A stretch of DNA of 64,000 nt from Mytilus galloprovincialis (GCF_965363235.1 NC_134846.1:25430218-25494217), one strand, 5' to 3'; shown: positions 13,353 through 29,400, counted from the stretch's first letter. Notes: a model not told the origin generated them from the letters alone. Made by a program: numbers and translations.

Positions 13353-16300
13353 ATATTGTATACTCATGGATTTAAAAAACAAAATAACACAAGAACGTGG
13401 AAACATACAATTGCTTCTAAGGGTTATACATAAATGTCAGTAATATTCGATTGATGGGATTTCCAATGTTTAATTCTGTTATGCTATTGGAAGTCGGTAT
13501 CACTCACTTAGTGGCTTGTATACTGAAATAAGAATGTGAAAACAATCACCGCAATAAAAAGTTATTGAGCTCATACGGTTCAATTAAATTGGCAATTCGG
13601 AACACCGTATCTTTACATTAATGTCCGTTTAATATAATTTGTGAACATTTTCTTTGTTAAATTTCTCAAGTTTGTACACTTGACATTTTTTTAAAGTAGG
13701 CGTTTGACGTCACATTCATATTTGTTACAGTGAAGTGCAAAATTAAGATGGCGACATATAAGTAACACGATTATAACTCGCACCGTAGAGCATATGGCAA
13801 AATAACATTTCTACGATAACATTTTCACCCCTTCGAAAATTGTTGAAATGTCATGACAACAAGATATTATGGAATAGAATTACTGTGTTTCATATTAAGT
13901 ATGGGTGCTTTGAAAGGATAGTGAAGATTCGTCTCTTAAATAAATAATAAAAAAAAACTGTGATGACACGAATATATGTTTTATCAGGGCACTGAAAACG
14001 ATTCCTCTCGTGCCAAAGTTAAAGACAACTTTTACAGTTTTAAATATAAAATAAGGAGAAGTTGTATAATCATACCTATGATGCTAATAGTTGTGAATCA
14101 GAGGCCAAATGGCATGGATGTTAACAATATATGGTCATGATTCAAACGACTTCAACAAGCAAAACCCATAACCCTCTAAAGCAGTAATTTTTAATTTTGA
14201 TTCAATAATTTAGTGTCGAAATAGATAGTGTTTAAATAGATTTCCCGCTTTGCTCTGCGGTATGGTATCAATTTTTGGAAATGATGCAACCCTTTCAAAA
14301 ATTCTGCATTCGCCAAGGCATGATATTCCTATTCCAGTCATATTTCTTACAACCAATCATACTGGAATATTAAAGTATAGTGTTAAAGTCATAAAAACAT
14401 TTTTAAGTAATTCTAATTGATTGACCCAGTAAATCATAAAATGAGTTTTGTCAATTTTTCCAATTCACAAATATCCTGTCCTGGAATAAAATGTACAAAT
14501 GTTTTGAGCAATCATGACTCCGGAAATTAGTTTCCGTAGCAATCCATGTGTAGTCACGACCATCTCATAAGACCATACAAAACCATTGTTGATTACAAAA
14601 GGTCATGTATTAGTACTTGTAACAAATCCGCATGCCGGTTATTACTTTAAACAAATGAGGATGTTAGGGATTTAAATTAAAATCATGTAAAATAAGGATA
14701 TAAAACGATATTATGATATAACCTATCAACCTTTATATTGTTTCACCGTAATATCTCGTTGAACTTAATGCAATTTAAGCATTTATTTTGTTATATGAGC
14801 AACTTTAATCAATAATTTGTCAAATGATGTGCATTCCTGTATATCTATTTTTAAATTTTTTTTAAAATGAAATATGAATAGCGAGTCTGAATAAATTTGT
14901 TAACAAAAAAAACCTTATATCAAGCAAATAATGTGTATGTTTTATTAAAATTTGAAAAAATACATTATTTGGACATTATAGAAATCACATTTGAAATGTA
15001 AGTACAGTTTCAGTTTAAAGTTAGTAAACAAATTGTGATGCAATTAAAGAAATAAAGTTGCAAAATCTACATTTTCAAATGATTTTTTTTCTAGAGTATA
15101 CAAGTACAGTGTCTTATATGCTTTAGCATGTTATGTTCATATAAGCAATAATATTTCCAAGGTTTTAATAAATAAAATCGATATTCAAATTAAAGAAAGT
15201 TTATGTTTATGTTGGTTGAGGAACAATAACTACTCGCCACCCCTTATATTACTTAACTTTACACTAGGAAGGTAAACGCTGTGTGCTAGATTTAGGCATA
15301 ATTATGCTTTTCTGTGTTTTGTTTACGCATGTATTGTAATTTTAAAATCATTGTCTAATGTTTAAAATAAATAAATCACGATTTAAAGGTACATTTAAAC
15401 AGCAGACATGTTTGTTTCCGTAATCATTATTTGGATAAATTTTAAAATTTTCTACTGTGGCGCAACAAGGGTCAGAGAAATATATGGGCCTTACAAATGT
15501 CTCAAAATACCAGCGAGATGCGAAAAATATTTGATGATTTTAAGCTTGTCTATTTACAGTTTGCTAGATAGAATTATTGAACATTAAAGATTTTCATTCA
15601 TAAAAATGGTGCATTCTGTATAACATGTTTAGTTAAAGGCCTGTTTTTCTTCATGGTAGACTTTGTGATATTCATTAATATAATATTAAAATAATATGCT
15701 ACATGTTTCGTAAGAAACACACTTATATGCTCAAATTTTAAACGACTGGATTTTGGGTTACAAATTACATATACAACGCGCAATCAATCAAATCAAGAAT
15801 ACCGCCTATCTATTTTAGTCAAGCAATATAATCCGCTATAACGGATATTTGAAATATCAAAAACATCATTGTTATCATATTGTAAGAAAAAAGTAAAAAT
15901 ATTGTGCATCAATCGAGATAGTAAAGCGTCATAAATTATCGAAAATCAATAATTATTGATAGAGTGACGAACAGACTGACAAAGTCAAACAGCTGTTACT
16001 GACTGTCTTAACAATGATTTAGTATTTTTTTTATTTTTTTTATCAAATAATTGCTAATGGATAAATGAAATTCAAATCTTTTAAAAAAGTTTCGACATTT
16101 TACGATGCATCCTTTATCATTAAAATGAAAAATATGGAAAAAATCTTTAATGTTACTTTGATTTGATTTCAGTAAAAAATATTACATATATTCGATATAA
16201 AAGTACATATATACAATGATTTATATGTTATGGAGTCAGCAGTTTTATCCAAATCAATATTTTTATAAATTTTTAATCAAAGAAGCTACTTGATAAGGGT

Positions 16301-17318
16301 ATTTCATTTCCAAATATTTACATGAAAGCCGATAGATTTGATACTCCCTTTGACATTCTACCTTGAGCAATATATGAACATTAGCAAGTTTTCGAACATC
16401 TTTGTGAAAATATTGGTTTCGATGCCATCCAACTCCGTTTTATTTTGGAGTTCCAACTGGTTTGATTCGATTCTCGACCACTGTTGAGTCTTGTGTAGAC
16501 GAAATGTGCGCCGCCTGGCGTATGACATCATAAAGCTTGTATCTTTGATGGAGTTTTGTTTTACCCACAACTATTTAATTATTCATGAAAATAAGATAAA
16601 CAATATTAGTATATGCAATATGCAATAAAACTGTTCGCGGAAGGAAATGCAGTATATGTAGCCAAATAAACCACATAATTTGTTGATGTATAAAATTAAT
16701 GGTCAAAACTCTTTAAAAAAATGGATATTTAACATTAAAATGCATAAAGTTACCATGGTTTTTTCATAATTATTCTTGAAAAAGAGATACATGTAAACAT
16801 AATCAAAGTTGGTTTATCAAGTGTAGACCACCTTATTCAGAAGAAATATGAGGTTCAAATTTAACATATCATATCATGTACAGCAATATCGTTCAATAAA
16901 ACATGACTATCTCGTATAAAAGAAATTAATATCAAAGTTTTTTTTATGGATGAAGGATATTGTTATTGATTGTATAAATATTGCAGAATAAAGGGAATTT
17001 ATTTTTATTTTTCTTACTATGTACAACAAAATAGCGAAAGATTTCATAGATCTGCAAATATATCATGTTGACCTTTATTTCTTTTATAGAACATATTTTG
17101 AAAAAGTTACATATCCTTGCAAAACTAACAATTCTTTTATTTATCGATAACTAGTTTTTTCCTTCAATTTTGAATTATTGTAGTCTTCCTTTGCCATCTC
17201 ATGTGTGATATTAAAACAAAATATACTCATACTTATTTTTACTTAAATAAGCTTATATTAATCCATTATATAAGCCTTATCTATGTTTATATATATATCG
17301 TAATTTATCTTTTATTAG
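13353..17318. other. Upstream region of the MFS gene
   Basis: Should hold the promoter or 5' UTR exon(s) of the MFS gene, because an acceptor lies directly before its start codon, but none could be fixed. Contains a diverged repeat A (14045-14170) and a diverged repeat C end (about 16480-16560). Otherwise AT-rich with no gene. Confidence 0.4.
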
Positions 17319-17320
17319 GG

Positions 17321-17400
17321 ATGAGCAAGGAGAAGGGAGAACTTGACATGACCATTCTGGACTCTCAAAAACCAGCAAAATATTACACGGAGGAAAATCA
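17321..17400 (+). CDS. MFS transporter coding exon 1
   Basis: Encodes residues 1-27 (MSKEKGELDMTILD...), a hydrophilic cytosolic N-terminus. The acceptor-like tttattag ends at 17318, two bases before the ATG, so the start codon is near the 5' edge of an internal exon. The donor is gtacgt at 17401. The exon ends two bases into a Gln codon, which exon 2 completes. Confidence 0.8.
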
Positions 17401-20400
17401 GTACGTATTATATGATTATCTGAACACGCAGCTTTCGGTAGCTTGTGAAACAAACGGATATGCCTCAGGGTATATCTACGGATAGCAAATTGTTAATCTT
17501 GATAAGGTGTACACATTCATCTCAATTCTGTTTGTCATACGCTATTTTTAAAGCAAACTGTGTTCTGGTAACATTGAGTGGTCTTGAAAAAGTATCAGCA
17601 CACTTTATATAGAGTAATGCGTTATTAAATATCAGCTGTGACTGATATGGATGCAATCACAAGCAATGATAAGGGCCATTTCTTTTAGAAAGAGTTTTAA
17701 ATACCAGGATCATAGTACCTCTGGAAGCAAGGGTCAATGCACTGTTATTTAAAAAATAGCAAAAAACTGGAGAACATGCACTAAAGTTATTGTCTATATT
17801 CCTTTTTGTACTTCTTTGTATGATTTTATAGTGATTAAGATTATAACACAATGTTGACTGCTGTACCCCTATTTTTGACATTTTTACCTGTTGTGTCTGT
17901 TTGTTTTGTTCACACATCGTTGTCAATATCGTGAAATTTGATGCGACTGTCCTACAAGTGAGAGGTTTAGCTAGCTTTAAAACTAGGTTTAGTCCATCAT
18001 TTTCTACATAAGAAAATGCTTGTACTAAGCCAAGTATGACAGTTGTTATCCATGCGTTGGATTTGTTTGAGCTTTTGATTTTGCCATTTGATTAGGGACT
18101 TTCTGTTTGGAATTTTCCTCGGAGTTCAGTATTTTTGTGATTTTATATTTTACTCCTATGCACTGAATTGTGTTTTAATATTATACTTCCACTATAAATC
18201 TGAGTGATGAACAACAGTGCTTTTTAAATTCTTTAAAACTGAGACATGCGAAAGAGACTCGATGTTTTTCTTATTTTTCCTTCTAAACTTACTGTTTTTG
18301 ACAAGTTGCAAATACATTTTTGTGGTACTTTTGATTGTCAAGTCCCTCCTCCGTTCCGCAAGCAACTTGACATGATTTTTTTGATTTAACAAATACTTAT
18401 GAATTGAATTTATACTTTCAAAAACTGTGAGTTTCCAGTTATAATGACAGTTTTTATAACTAAAAGAACGAAGAATCTTAAAGTTTTCCCAATTCACATA
18501 CATTTTTTTCATCTCAATATTTTGTGACATTTGAACAAATTAACAGGTCAATGTGTCTACTCTGTGTTTCCTTTTGTTTTATACGTATTTATAAAGTGTA
18601 TATGTGTGGGTGTGTGTATATTCATATGATGTACACATTTCACATACATGTATATATAAAAATAACTGTGAACCCTACTTCATAAAACGCACTTGGAAAA
18701 TTTACAATTTTATGTATTAATACATTACTTCCCTCTTTATGATATCAACAGTTAAATAAATTTTGACGCCATGAATTATGCAAGTCTAGGGTAAGACTCT
18801 TATATAATTAATCAATCAGTTTGTTCGAATTAGTCATTTACAGTAAAACATGCAGCATGAAAAATAAGTTACAAATGAATATTCCATAATCTCATTCGAT
18901 CACGTCGAAATCATATTTTCTTATGCATGTGAAAAATTGAGCAATATGGCGCTTTAATTTCCATCTAAGACTTTGTACATATAGCAAGTTTTTATTATTT
19001 TTCGACAAGGTTATGTATTGATAAAAATATCTAAGTGTTAAATGTAACTAAAATAAGATTGACTAGACGAGTACTCGAATTAACAAACAGTACCATATCG
19101 AGATGCCGACGCAGAACCAGATAGTTATTTTTAATAATCACAGTGTTCATAAGGTGTAACTTGTAAACTTATTTTCATCTGAAACGGTCATTTTGATCTG
19201 AACAGCTCTTCAAATATTGAACAAAAAATTATTAAGTTATTTTCAAACTTTCAGCTCACTTTCAGAATTAACCACTGTGGCAAATTCAATTTGCAAGTCC
19301 AGCAGAAAATAGGAGTGCAGTCAATTAAGATCTGCTCAGTCTATGTTACGACTGCTCAGTAGATATAATATATACCCATATTTGGTTATAAATCAGGTTT
19401 AATCAACCATTTTCTACATAAGTGTCTGCATCAAGTCAGGAATATGACTTTTCCCCCATTTATTTGAAGAGCTTGATCTTTCAATTTTGCCATTTACTAA
19501 ATGACGTTCCGTTTTAAATTTTCCTTAGAAGTTGCCAATTTTGTTGTTTTACTTTTTACCTGTAAACACCGACAACGGACTGAATTGTCGGAAAATCTAC
19601 AAAACAGTACTTAAATGACTGCAACCGCGTTGTCTGATCGGTACTAATAAGTCGAAAAATTGACCGAAAGACTGACAATGAGTAATGATTTATTGTTAAG
19701 GCATTTCGGATAATGTTCTTATCAAAATGAACGTTTAAGACTAAAGTTTACTTTAAGCAGAATCATTACAGTAAATCATGATAAATAAATATAAAACATT
19801 TAGTAAAGAAATTACGGTTCATACTTTCCGTTAGTTTTTGCCTCGAAGTAAGGGATTACTTCTCAATTTACGAAGTTTGTTATCTTCGCTTTCGTGTTAA
19901 GTTCAAATGTATAAAATGTTAATACTACACTTGCAGGGCTAATGATGACAAGGAGAAGATACTACACGATGAACCAGAGGTACTGAGTAAACCACGTATC
20001 TTCTTGCTCAATCTTTCTTGGTATGGACTGAGTTTGATGTTTCTTCTCTTATCTGTGGAAGGTATGCAAAAGGATATTAAATGAAAATTTCGTTAATGCT
20101 TTAAGCCTCGGTCACACCTTACCGGATAGCTCGAACGGACGCCTAACGGATAACTTTTTTTCAATCCGTTAGACGTCCGTCCATATCCGTTGCATGTCCG
20201 TTAAGCGTCCGTTTTATCCGTTGCATGTCCGTTAAGCGTCCGTTTTATCCGTCGACGTCCGTTCTGTCCGGTGGAAAATTTTGAGCATGTTCAAAACTTT
20301 GAACGGACGTCTAACGGATAAAATGTCCGTTGAACGTCCGTTAGACGTCCGTTAGGCGTCCGTTTTGTACGGTACTCGTCCGTTTCGTTTCCGTTTTGTA

Positions 20401-23400
20401 TCCGTTACGTGTCCGTTATACATCCGTTGGAGGTCTGGCAGATAAATTCACCAACGGACTTCTAACGGACGTCTAACGGATAAAACGGATGAGAAACGGA
20501 CTTCTAACGGACGTATAACGGACATAACGGATGATGAACGGATCTGAAACGGATAAAATTGATGCCAATTGAAAATTTCTCGTCAGAAATGCCAAAAATA
20601 TTTCTTAAGGTTCATGAATTCTTATTATTCATAATCGATCTTAGAGTAAGGGCACATCTTCACAATCAATCAGCTGTTAAACTTATTCAGGTCAGACACT
20701 ACCCTTTAGCGGCATTTTGAAGAACAAACAAAAACCAGTTACACAGAACTTTGACAAATAGATTTGCTTTCATTATATTGCATGTTTTTTCAGTTTTGTT
20801 TTGTAGGATTTGCATGATTTTTTTATGTGATAGTCGGTTAAAAAGTTCATCAGAGCTCATGTTTTGTCTGTTATTATGTATATATATGCCGACTCGAAAT
20901 AAAATCAACTTACTTAATTACTTAACTAGAACATTTTCAATATTAATGCGATTGACATGTATTATTATTGTCGCCTTTAATTTTTTCGTATATCTTGTTT
21001 ATCCGTTTTATCCGGTACGCTTCCGTTAGGTGTCCGTTTTATGCGGTACTCGTCCGTTGGATGTACGTTCGACATCCGTTCTGTCCGTTACGTCTCCGTT
21101 TCTCGTCCGTTGCATATCCGTTGCATGTCCGTTATGCATTCGTTAGGCGTCCGTTTTAGTTGGTCAGTACATCAACGGACGCCCAACGGATAACAATTTT
21201 GTCAACGGACAACTTTTATTTTCATCCGTTAGGCGTCCGTTCGTCTTATCCGGTAAGGTGTGACCGAGGCTTTAGATGCAAATCTTGATACAAAATATAT
21301 ATCTACGTTGATGTTCAACCCCATAGCAACAGTTTGGGAACCAGAAACAATTATAAAAGATCAACAAGTAAAGTCATTAAAAAACCAAGATGTGGTGTGG
21401 TATGATTGCAAATTAGACAAATTTTCACCAAGAACCAAAATGGCACAGAATTTAACAGCTATAGGTTACCCCAGGGGCTTCAGCCAGGAGTAAAACGCTG
21501 ACTGCATATTCAGCTCTAAAAGGCCTCGAAAATTAACTGTCTAATGTATGTACAAAATAGTGAAAGAAAAAAATACTGTGATATGGGAATATATTGTGAA
21601 ATATAAATATAGTGTATAAAAATGTCAGACAAATTTACGAGTATATTGTTAAAATCTTCCGCATTACCCGCTTTAACACTCTTATCTACACACATATTTG
21701 TTTTGTAAATATTTAAAAAATGACAACTTCAATAAGACAGATAAAGCAAAAAATCAGGAAGAAATTTCCGTTTTTCTTATTTGATCAATCTTTTACAGGT
21801 ATAATATGTTAGACTATTTATATATTAAACAAAGATTACAGCGCGAAATAATGTTCGCATTAATCGTTTAGCAATGGTTTATAAAACTCAACACTGATCT
21901 TTCCATTGTTGATACATACTTTTCTTAAAAAGAGTTCTATAAAACATTTGGTTCCTTCTACTGAATTGGATAACATGAGAATCAAACGGATTAAAACAAT
22001 AATATCATGAAATTCCATTCAAATTAGTGTATGTTTTTTTTAACTAAAAATGCACAATAGGAGTATGGGTCCAATGTTTAACTTCGTCTATATGTATTTT
22101 TCCGGGTTGGCACGAATGTCCCGCTGGGATACTGTGTCTGTGAAGTATGATCCATATTTCGTTCTTAGGTATAATTGGTATTTTAGAATACTATTGTATT
22201 CAATAATATAATATTGATGAATTACGGCTTGACGTGTATATACTTACATAATATGACTAATGAGAGCCAACCTTTTAACCTTTTTGATTCGAGCGTCACT
22301 GCTGAGTCTTTTGTAGACAAATGCCTACAGACGAACACAAATATGAGCCTGGTGTTATTGATGATTTTTTTTTACAGATGTTCATACTCGAAAAAAAGTA
22401 TTTTGAATAGAAATAATACCCTGCTAATGACAATTTAATGATGCAAGAGTTTGCAAATGATGAAACATTTTATGTGATCTAAAATGTAGTACGAAATAAA
22501 CATAATAATAAAACAATTCTATCTTAATATATATCATAAGTTTTTATATATATTTTTAATCACCACCTTCAGTTGTACCAGCTCAAGTCCATGCTTTGGT
22601 CGGAGATGCTGCTAAAGGGCGTTGGTTAGGAGGAATGATTGCAGGTGGTGCAGGTCAGTAGATCACTTACAAATAATTCGACCTTATATTTAAACCAATA
22701 AGTTAACAAATTATTCATTACTGAACATGGTTTTGACGTTTTAATTTGTTCTGTGAATATTACATGCAATAAAAGAACATGTGGCGCTTTCACTCTCCCT
22801 TTTAACCTTAAACATCTTAATCTGTAAATTGTACTTACATAACTCTTACAATTGATTTTTTACGTGAATACAACACATTACAATTGGCATTTTGCATTAA
22901 TACTTTATAATATTAGTATATATTGTTGAAAACATCTAAACATGCTTAATAAAACATAAATTTGTTCAACATCAGTCGATAAAATGATTTATATTGTAAC
23001 GATTTTTTCTTTGGTTATTCTTTTTACTAAAACAAAAGAAAAAAATGTTGAAAGTAAAAAGAATTAGTACGATAGCGATCATTTTAAAATGACAATGCAC
23101 CCATGATTAGACGAACTTAAACATGTAACTGATATTTATATATAACAATAACAAATAATTACTTATTTTTGAACTTTTGACAACTTCAGCTGTAACGTTT
23201 TTCCTCAGTCCTTGTATTGGTATGGCCAGTGATAGACTAACGTTACAGATTGGCAAAAGACGTCCAATTATGATCTTTGGTACTACAGGTTTATGGTAAG
23301 TTTGTATTACATGTTATATGACGTTAGCTGCATTATAATAAATTCATAACAGATACTGTTGATACTGTAGATTCAAGTTGGAATTAGTGAAGGACGTGGT

Positions 23401-26400
23401 CAGCAGTTAGTTAAAGACAGTTGGTACCTCTACATGTTTATTGTTTTGGTTAAGTTTGGACAATTGAGATCTTGAAATATTGTTCAAATACCTGTCTATT
23501 GTCAAAGAATTTCTGTTGACCTCTCAGACAAGATGGCTTTTGCCGATTTTTAACGTGTTCTGCTTGAATTGTGGCCCACATCTATTTTTTAATATTTAAA
23601 TGATCTTCAATTTCGTACTTTATTTTGTACATTTTAACTTGCCGATGAGTCTTTTGTAAATGAAACGTGCGTCTGGCGTACACCATTGAAAAGTAAAATC
23701 ACAAAAATACCGAACTCCGAGGAAAACTCAAAACGGAAAGTCCCTAATCAAATGACAAAATCAAATGATAAAACATATCAAACGAATGGACAACAACTGT
23801 CATATTCCTGACTTAGTACAGAGTATGGCATCTATGATCAGTTTATTTGATTCTTAAAGGTCATGTATAAAATATTACATGCATATTCAAGCCTGATCAA
23901 GTTAAGCAAGACTTTAGTAAATCAATAGACAATGAAATTGTATAATGATAAACAAATAGAACCAGGATGTACTATGTATACTAGAGAACAGTGACTATAA
24001 GCAAACAAATAACACACCCTTGTGATATAAAGATGTTGTGTAAAGATTCTCCAACCAGAATATTTAAATCAATTTAGTTTGGGAAAAATGATTAGCAAAT
24101 GTGTTAACAGGTTGGACCTTTTACCGTATATCTTAATCATTGTTACCATATTGGGGTATTTTTTCTCATAACTTGTTCATTATAGCTTATGGATTATAGC
24201 TCTTCGTCTTTTATATAAGCTTTGGATTTCAAATATTTTGGCCACGAGCCTCACTGAAGAGACATGTATTGTCGAAATGCGCATCTGGTGCAACAAAATT
24301 GGTACCGTTAATTTTATTGTTTAATTATAAAAGTATCATAATAAAACCTAAATTAAAAGGCGGACTTAGAAACTCAATTTGTTGAATTGTTATGCGAAAA
24401 CTAGGAAAATTATAATTTTTTTGTAGTAGATATAGTATTTATTAAGAAATTCCCCTATGCTTCTCCTGTTTTACTTACATATATCTTTGTAAGAAGAAAC
24501 ATGTTTATCATGATCTGTTCGTGTCTTTGATTTGATGAATTTGTGTTTCTCAACTCATATTTGTTATGGTTTCGTCTAGAACTTTAATGACTTGTATCAT
24601 ACAATGTACTGCTTATAAAGTATTTTGTTTAACTCTATTACAGTATTGGTCTAATTGGAATGGCATTGAGTGCATCTCATATCAAAATATCGTAAGTATT
24701 TATTTCTATTTGAAATTATTCTATATAACAAAGTTATTAGCAGTTTAAAAAGTTGAACAAAACGCCAAACACAAGATTATGTGTAGCATCTGTTACTCTT
24801 CCTTAATAGAGTTGTATTTTCTAGAATTAGGTAATATGACGTATACATGGTATAGTCGATCACAGTATTATTTTTCATTATATAAATTTTTGAATAAATA
24901 TTATAATGTAATTTTACTTTTCCTTTAGCTTTGTACAAACTTAACATCTTAGTATCGTTTTACTTTCAGTCGTGGCACAAACTCAACATTAGTAAATGGA
25001 ACTGTGAGTATGATTCGTCAGAAAATTTGTAAAATTCTGATGTGTTCAATTCCAGTTCTGACTTGTATTAAAATAACAAACATTGTTTTAAACACACAAG
25101 TTAATATCCATCAGAATTTATAAGAATGATGATAAACACAACTCTGACGTCAATGCCGTCACGTTGACGTCCAAGTGACAAAACACACAAACAGTGCTCT
25201 TTCTTTGATTAAAGTTTTGTACTTTACAGGATTTTGTGTCGTATATGACAAGAAGATCCCATATTTTCTGTTTATTGAGCCTGATATCTGTAATTTTGCT
25301 TCTTTTATTATTATTTTTTGACATCAAATGAGTAAGTTCAGAAAAAGTTTATGTCTCTAAAAAGATGAAATCGACCTTTCTGATCATATAGCTTAATGAA
25401 AATTAACGAAAATTAGTGCCAAATTTGATAACACAGCATTGTTCGTTATTGACCGTCAAGTGAAAAAATCTGAAATAATGATTATGATTGCCAATGATAC
25501 AAATATCAACAGAGTTCAAACGACGACAATGAAAGACAGCTAATAATGAGAAAAAAAAAACACCATATTATATAAAGTCAGGTATAAAAGGCCTCAACAT
25601 GAAAAATGTGAAAAAATTAAAATTAACGACCTTATTTATACAATACAATATATGACAGACATGAATAATTATATGAACAATGTACAACATGTACTAGTTC
25701 AACATCTTACTTCAAGGTTGTGGGTTCGATATTTCATATTCAGAAATTATTTGAACTAATACGTGTTCGTGGCAATAATAAAAGAACATTAAAAAAGTTC
25801 ACAATATGTTTTCAAATGTTGACAACAATATAATATATTAAACAAATTCTATAGTCGAATTTTCAATGAATAACTATTGTGGGGAATATATGATTGTTTT
25901 TCGTCGTCGCTTATTACATGCATTACATAACTTTATATACCTTCACACATTTTATTTTATTTTTTTAATTTAATGATTGTAACGAAAAGATCATCAAAAT
26001 CCGAATTACCAAACAATTACATTGTTTCCTAAAAGGTACTATAATTACCGTACCGTATATTTCAAAAACAAACAAAATAATGTTCCCAGTGTTTCTACAA
26101 AACATACAGTATAACCTTCCCATTATTAATTGTACATGTACATCATACAAGGTTTTTTCCAATATACATTCCAGTGTTACAGGGATTTAGTGGAACACAG
26201 ATGTAAACCATACTACAATGGCACAACAAATCTACATACTCATCGTATACATAATGGAAATCCGAGTTCCCTGCTGGTATCAGGTTCAGGAAATGCTGTA
26301 GATTTAGACCCAGAGCCTCCTGGAGATCTAGGTATGAAGCTACTATAACCTTGTTGATATTATGATTGTCAAATAAGGTTATCTATATTATAGACTTTTC

Positions 26401-29400
26401 TTCAGTTGCTTTCAACTTGATAAAAACAATTTTAATAATTTAACTCTATTGCTATTTATATACGGACAGAACCTCTACATCAATTTAAATCGAACTTACG
26501 AAAAAAGTCTTTAGAAATTGAATATATGTAGCATTAATAATTATGAAAATATAATTAATTGGCTCGAGTATGTAATAGATAATTAATCTATTTCTTTTGT
26601 CTATTTTACTATTTGGTTTATTATCTGAACCATATTTGTAGATATAGGAAGATGTGGTCTCCATATTCTACCTACAATAAACACTCTTTTGAAATGAACA
26701 CAATACAGATTGAGTCCTTGTGATATATAGAAAATAATATATGTAAGAAACCATTTCTCACCGCAATCAATATTAAAATTCAGATCCTATGTCCACGTTT
26801 TCAATACTAGTACTCCATTCTATTTTATGTCTTATCAATTATAACATCAGCAAATTCAATTTCAGTCTTTTAATTTTGAAAAATCAGAGGATCTTAAAAG
26901 GTAATTTAGATAGAGAGTACAACAGAACGTTTTCAGATCCCTGTTAATAATTGGGGCAATATGCATAATTGTTTCTCCATAGGTGGTAATGGTAACGTTT
27001 TCGTCTGTTGCTCAGTTCATATCGCAAACTTGTATATGTATGATGGCTTTTTTCGAAGCTGAGACATTTTTACATATGTGGTTAAATTTTCGGGGTACGA
27101 AGTGTGATTTATTTTCCCGTAAATTAGAAAACCCCGAGTATCCTTTTGCGATGCGGCTCCCCATGGTAAAAAATCCCATTTTTCACACAATAAGTTCTTT
27201 GAAAATTTAATACTTTGAACACATTTAATAACTCCATAGTTTTTACACATTTATTCTGTGTTCCTTTACTTTCTAAATTAATACAAATGGTTCAGCTCAG
27301 TCATTTGTTTATCATAGAAATGTGTCAAATATCGCTACACAGAGATTCTTTGTTTACACGTGACTTTTGAGTTCCTCATTTCAAGGCGCATTAGGGATAT
27401 TGTCCCAATTGATTGCACTGAAATATACTTCTATTATGTTTTGTTATCGTTTATTGTTTTATCTTTTCAGCATTATACATAATTTTCTACTTACTGGTGA
27501 CAGCCATGTTTGCAACCATCAACGTTCCTTACAATGCACTGATAGCTGACAAATCAAATTCATCCCAAAGAGGTTTGTATATATGTTAGAGCTTCAAAGG
27601 TTACGTTACTATTGTATTTCTTGTTGTTCGACAACTCTTTGAAGGGGTCCCGTTTTAATTTCCTTTTCTGCGTTCGACATTCTTGGGTTGAGAAACCTCT
27701 TGAGCTACTAATTCAATTTCATCAAAACTGAGTCAGAGTAGTTTGCGCAAGTTATCATCAGAATGTTGAATTAGTTGCAGTTTAAAAACTTCAAATACTT
27801 ATCAATCAAAATGACAATTTAAAAACCAAAACTTTATTGGGGTATCAAATAAAACAATATCAGATGCACAAATATTTGAGTTATCGAAATTAATAAAAAT
27901 TGTTCAATTTCATTGTAATTGCAAAAGTCTACCAATTGATATATAGATCAGAATATATTTTTTTTATTATGTATATCAAATACGCATTTCACCAACAAGA
28001 TGATATTTTAACTATCGAATATTAATAGCAGTCATCACAAACCTATAATTGTTGCTTTTGTTTTTTGATTGATTTATATTACCGGATATTAATTTGTATT
28101 GTTAGCAATATGATTATGCATTGTAGTATATAAACATTTTGACTGTTTCTCTGTATTATCAATTAAAATTATACACTGAGCACACTATTACATTATAGAT
28201 TAATGGGAGAAAATAACAATAAAATATTAATTACTATTTTGTAGTAAAAATCAAAAACATATTAAACCAGAAATAATTGTATTATATAAAACAAAGCAAA
28301 AATAAGTATGATATTGCATTTTCAATGTCATATCGTATCAACCCGAAGACAGTTTACAAAAATTAAGATAAGCAATTGACATCAAAATATTTTACAATTA
28401 GGTCAGTTTGGATGAATGTGGACAATGAATGTTTCCAATTAAAGACAGTTACAGTCAATGCAATTGGGATAACAAATCATGGAAGAAAAAATCAACATGA
28501 ATATATGTTTTATATTTTTAGGTTTTAATTCTGGTGTAATGGGTTGTATGATTTTGTTAGGTAATGTTAGCGGAGCAGCTGTTGGTACTTGTTTTACAGT
28601 ACGTATTCCTATTAATCTATATTATATAGTTAACAAATCTGTTACAATAAGAAATGTTTTTGATTTTGGATCAGTATAACCTTTATTATATTTAATTTAT
28701 CCGAGAATTATATTAGAATTAGTGTAATTACGATACGATAATGGAATATTTTGTAGATATTTATTTGAAATAAAATTGTGTTTAATTATTTGCACAGGAA
28801 ATTGGTGTTATAGGAGCTTATGCCACAGCCATATCAGTAGTTATAATCAGTGTATGTGTCACTGTTTTTACAACAACCGAAAATCCTGGAAAAGTAGTGA
28901 ACGAACCAGTTGGTATGTGTTTCTTCTAAATACTGGAGCGTCTTAAAGAAAGCAAAACCAGTCCTTCAATGTCGTGAAATGATACATTCTCAATATTGAT
29001 AACAAACAGATCATATAAATTTTGAGTTAAAGGGAGAGGGTACAATTTGGCCAAAAAGATTCCATCAGTTAATCCCAAGACACAGGTCTGTCCATAAAAG
29101 TAGGGTCTGTCGGATATCTGTTAATTCAAGGTATCAAGTTTCGGAGATTTGAGCAAAACTCAAAACTGCCAAATTTGACAAAACAGCATCCTTTTTAGAC
29201 CTTCACATTTGTACCAAAATATATGATCGATATCATTTTGTAATATAAGGGGACAGGCAATGTCTCCAATAAAACCAGATACACTTGAAAAAACAAGGAA
29301 CTTACAATCTTTCAAATACCTGAGTTCACCCCTTGTTGTTATGTGGTTTGTAATGTGGCTAAACCATTTATCGTGTTTAAATGACTTTTTTGTCTTCTTG

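Noticed and set aside
18192-18530. 112-codon frame on the - strand
   Set aside because: Lysine/asparagine-rich product expected from AT-rich DNA, with no domain or splice context; it lies in MFS intron 1.
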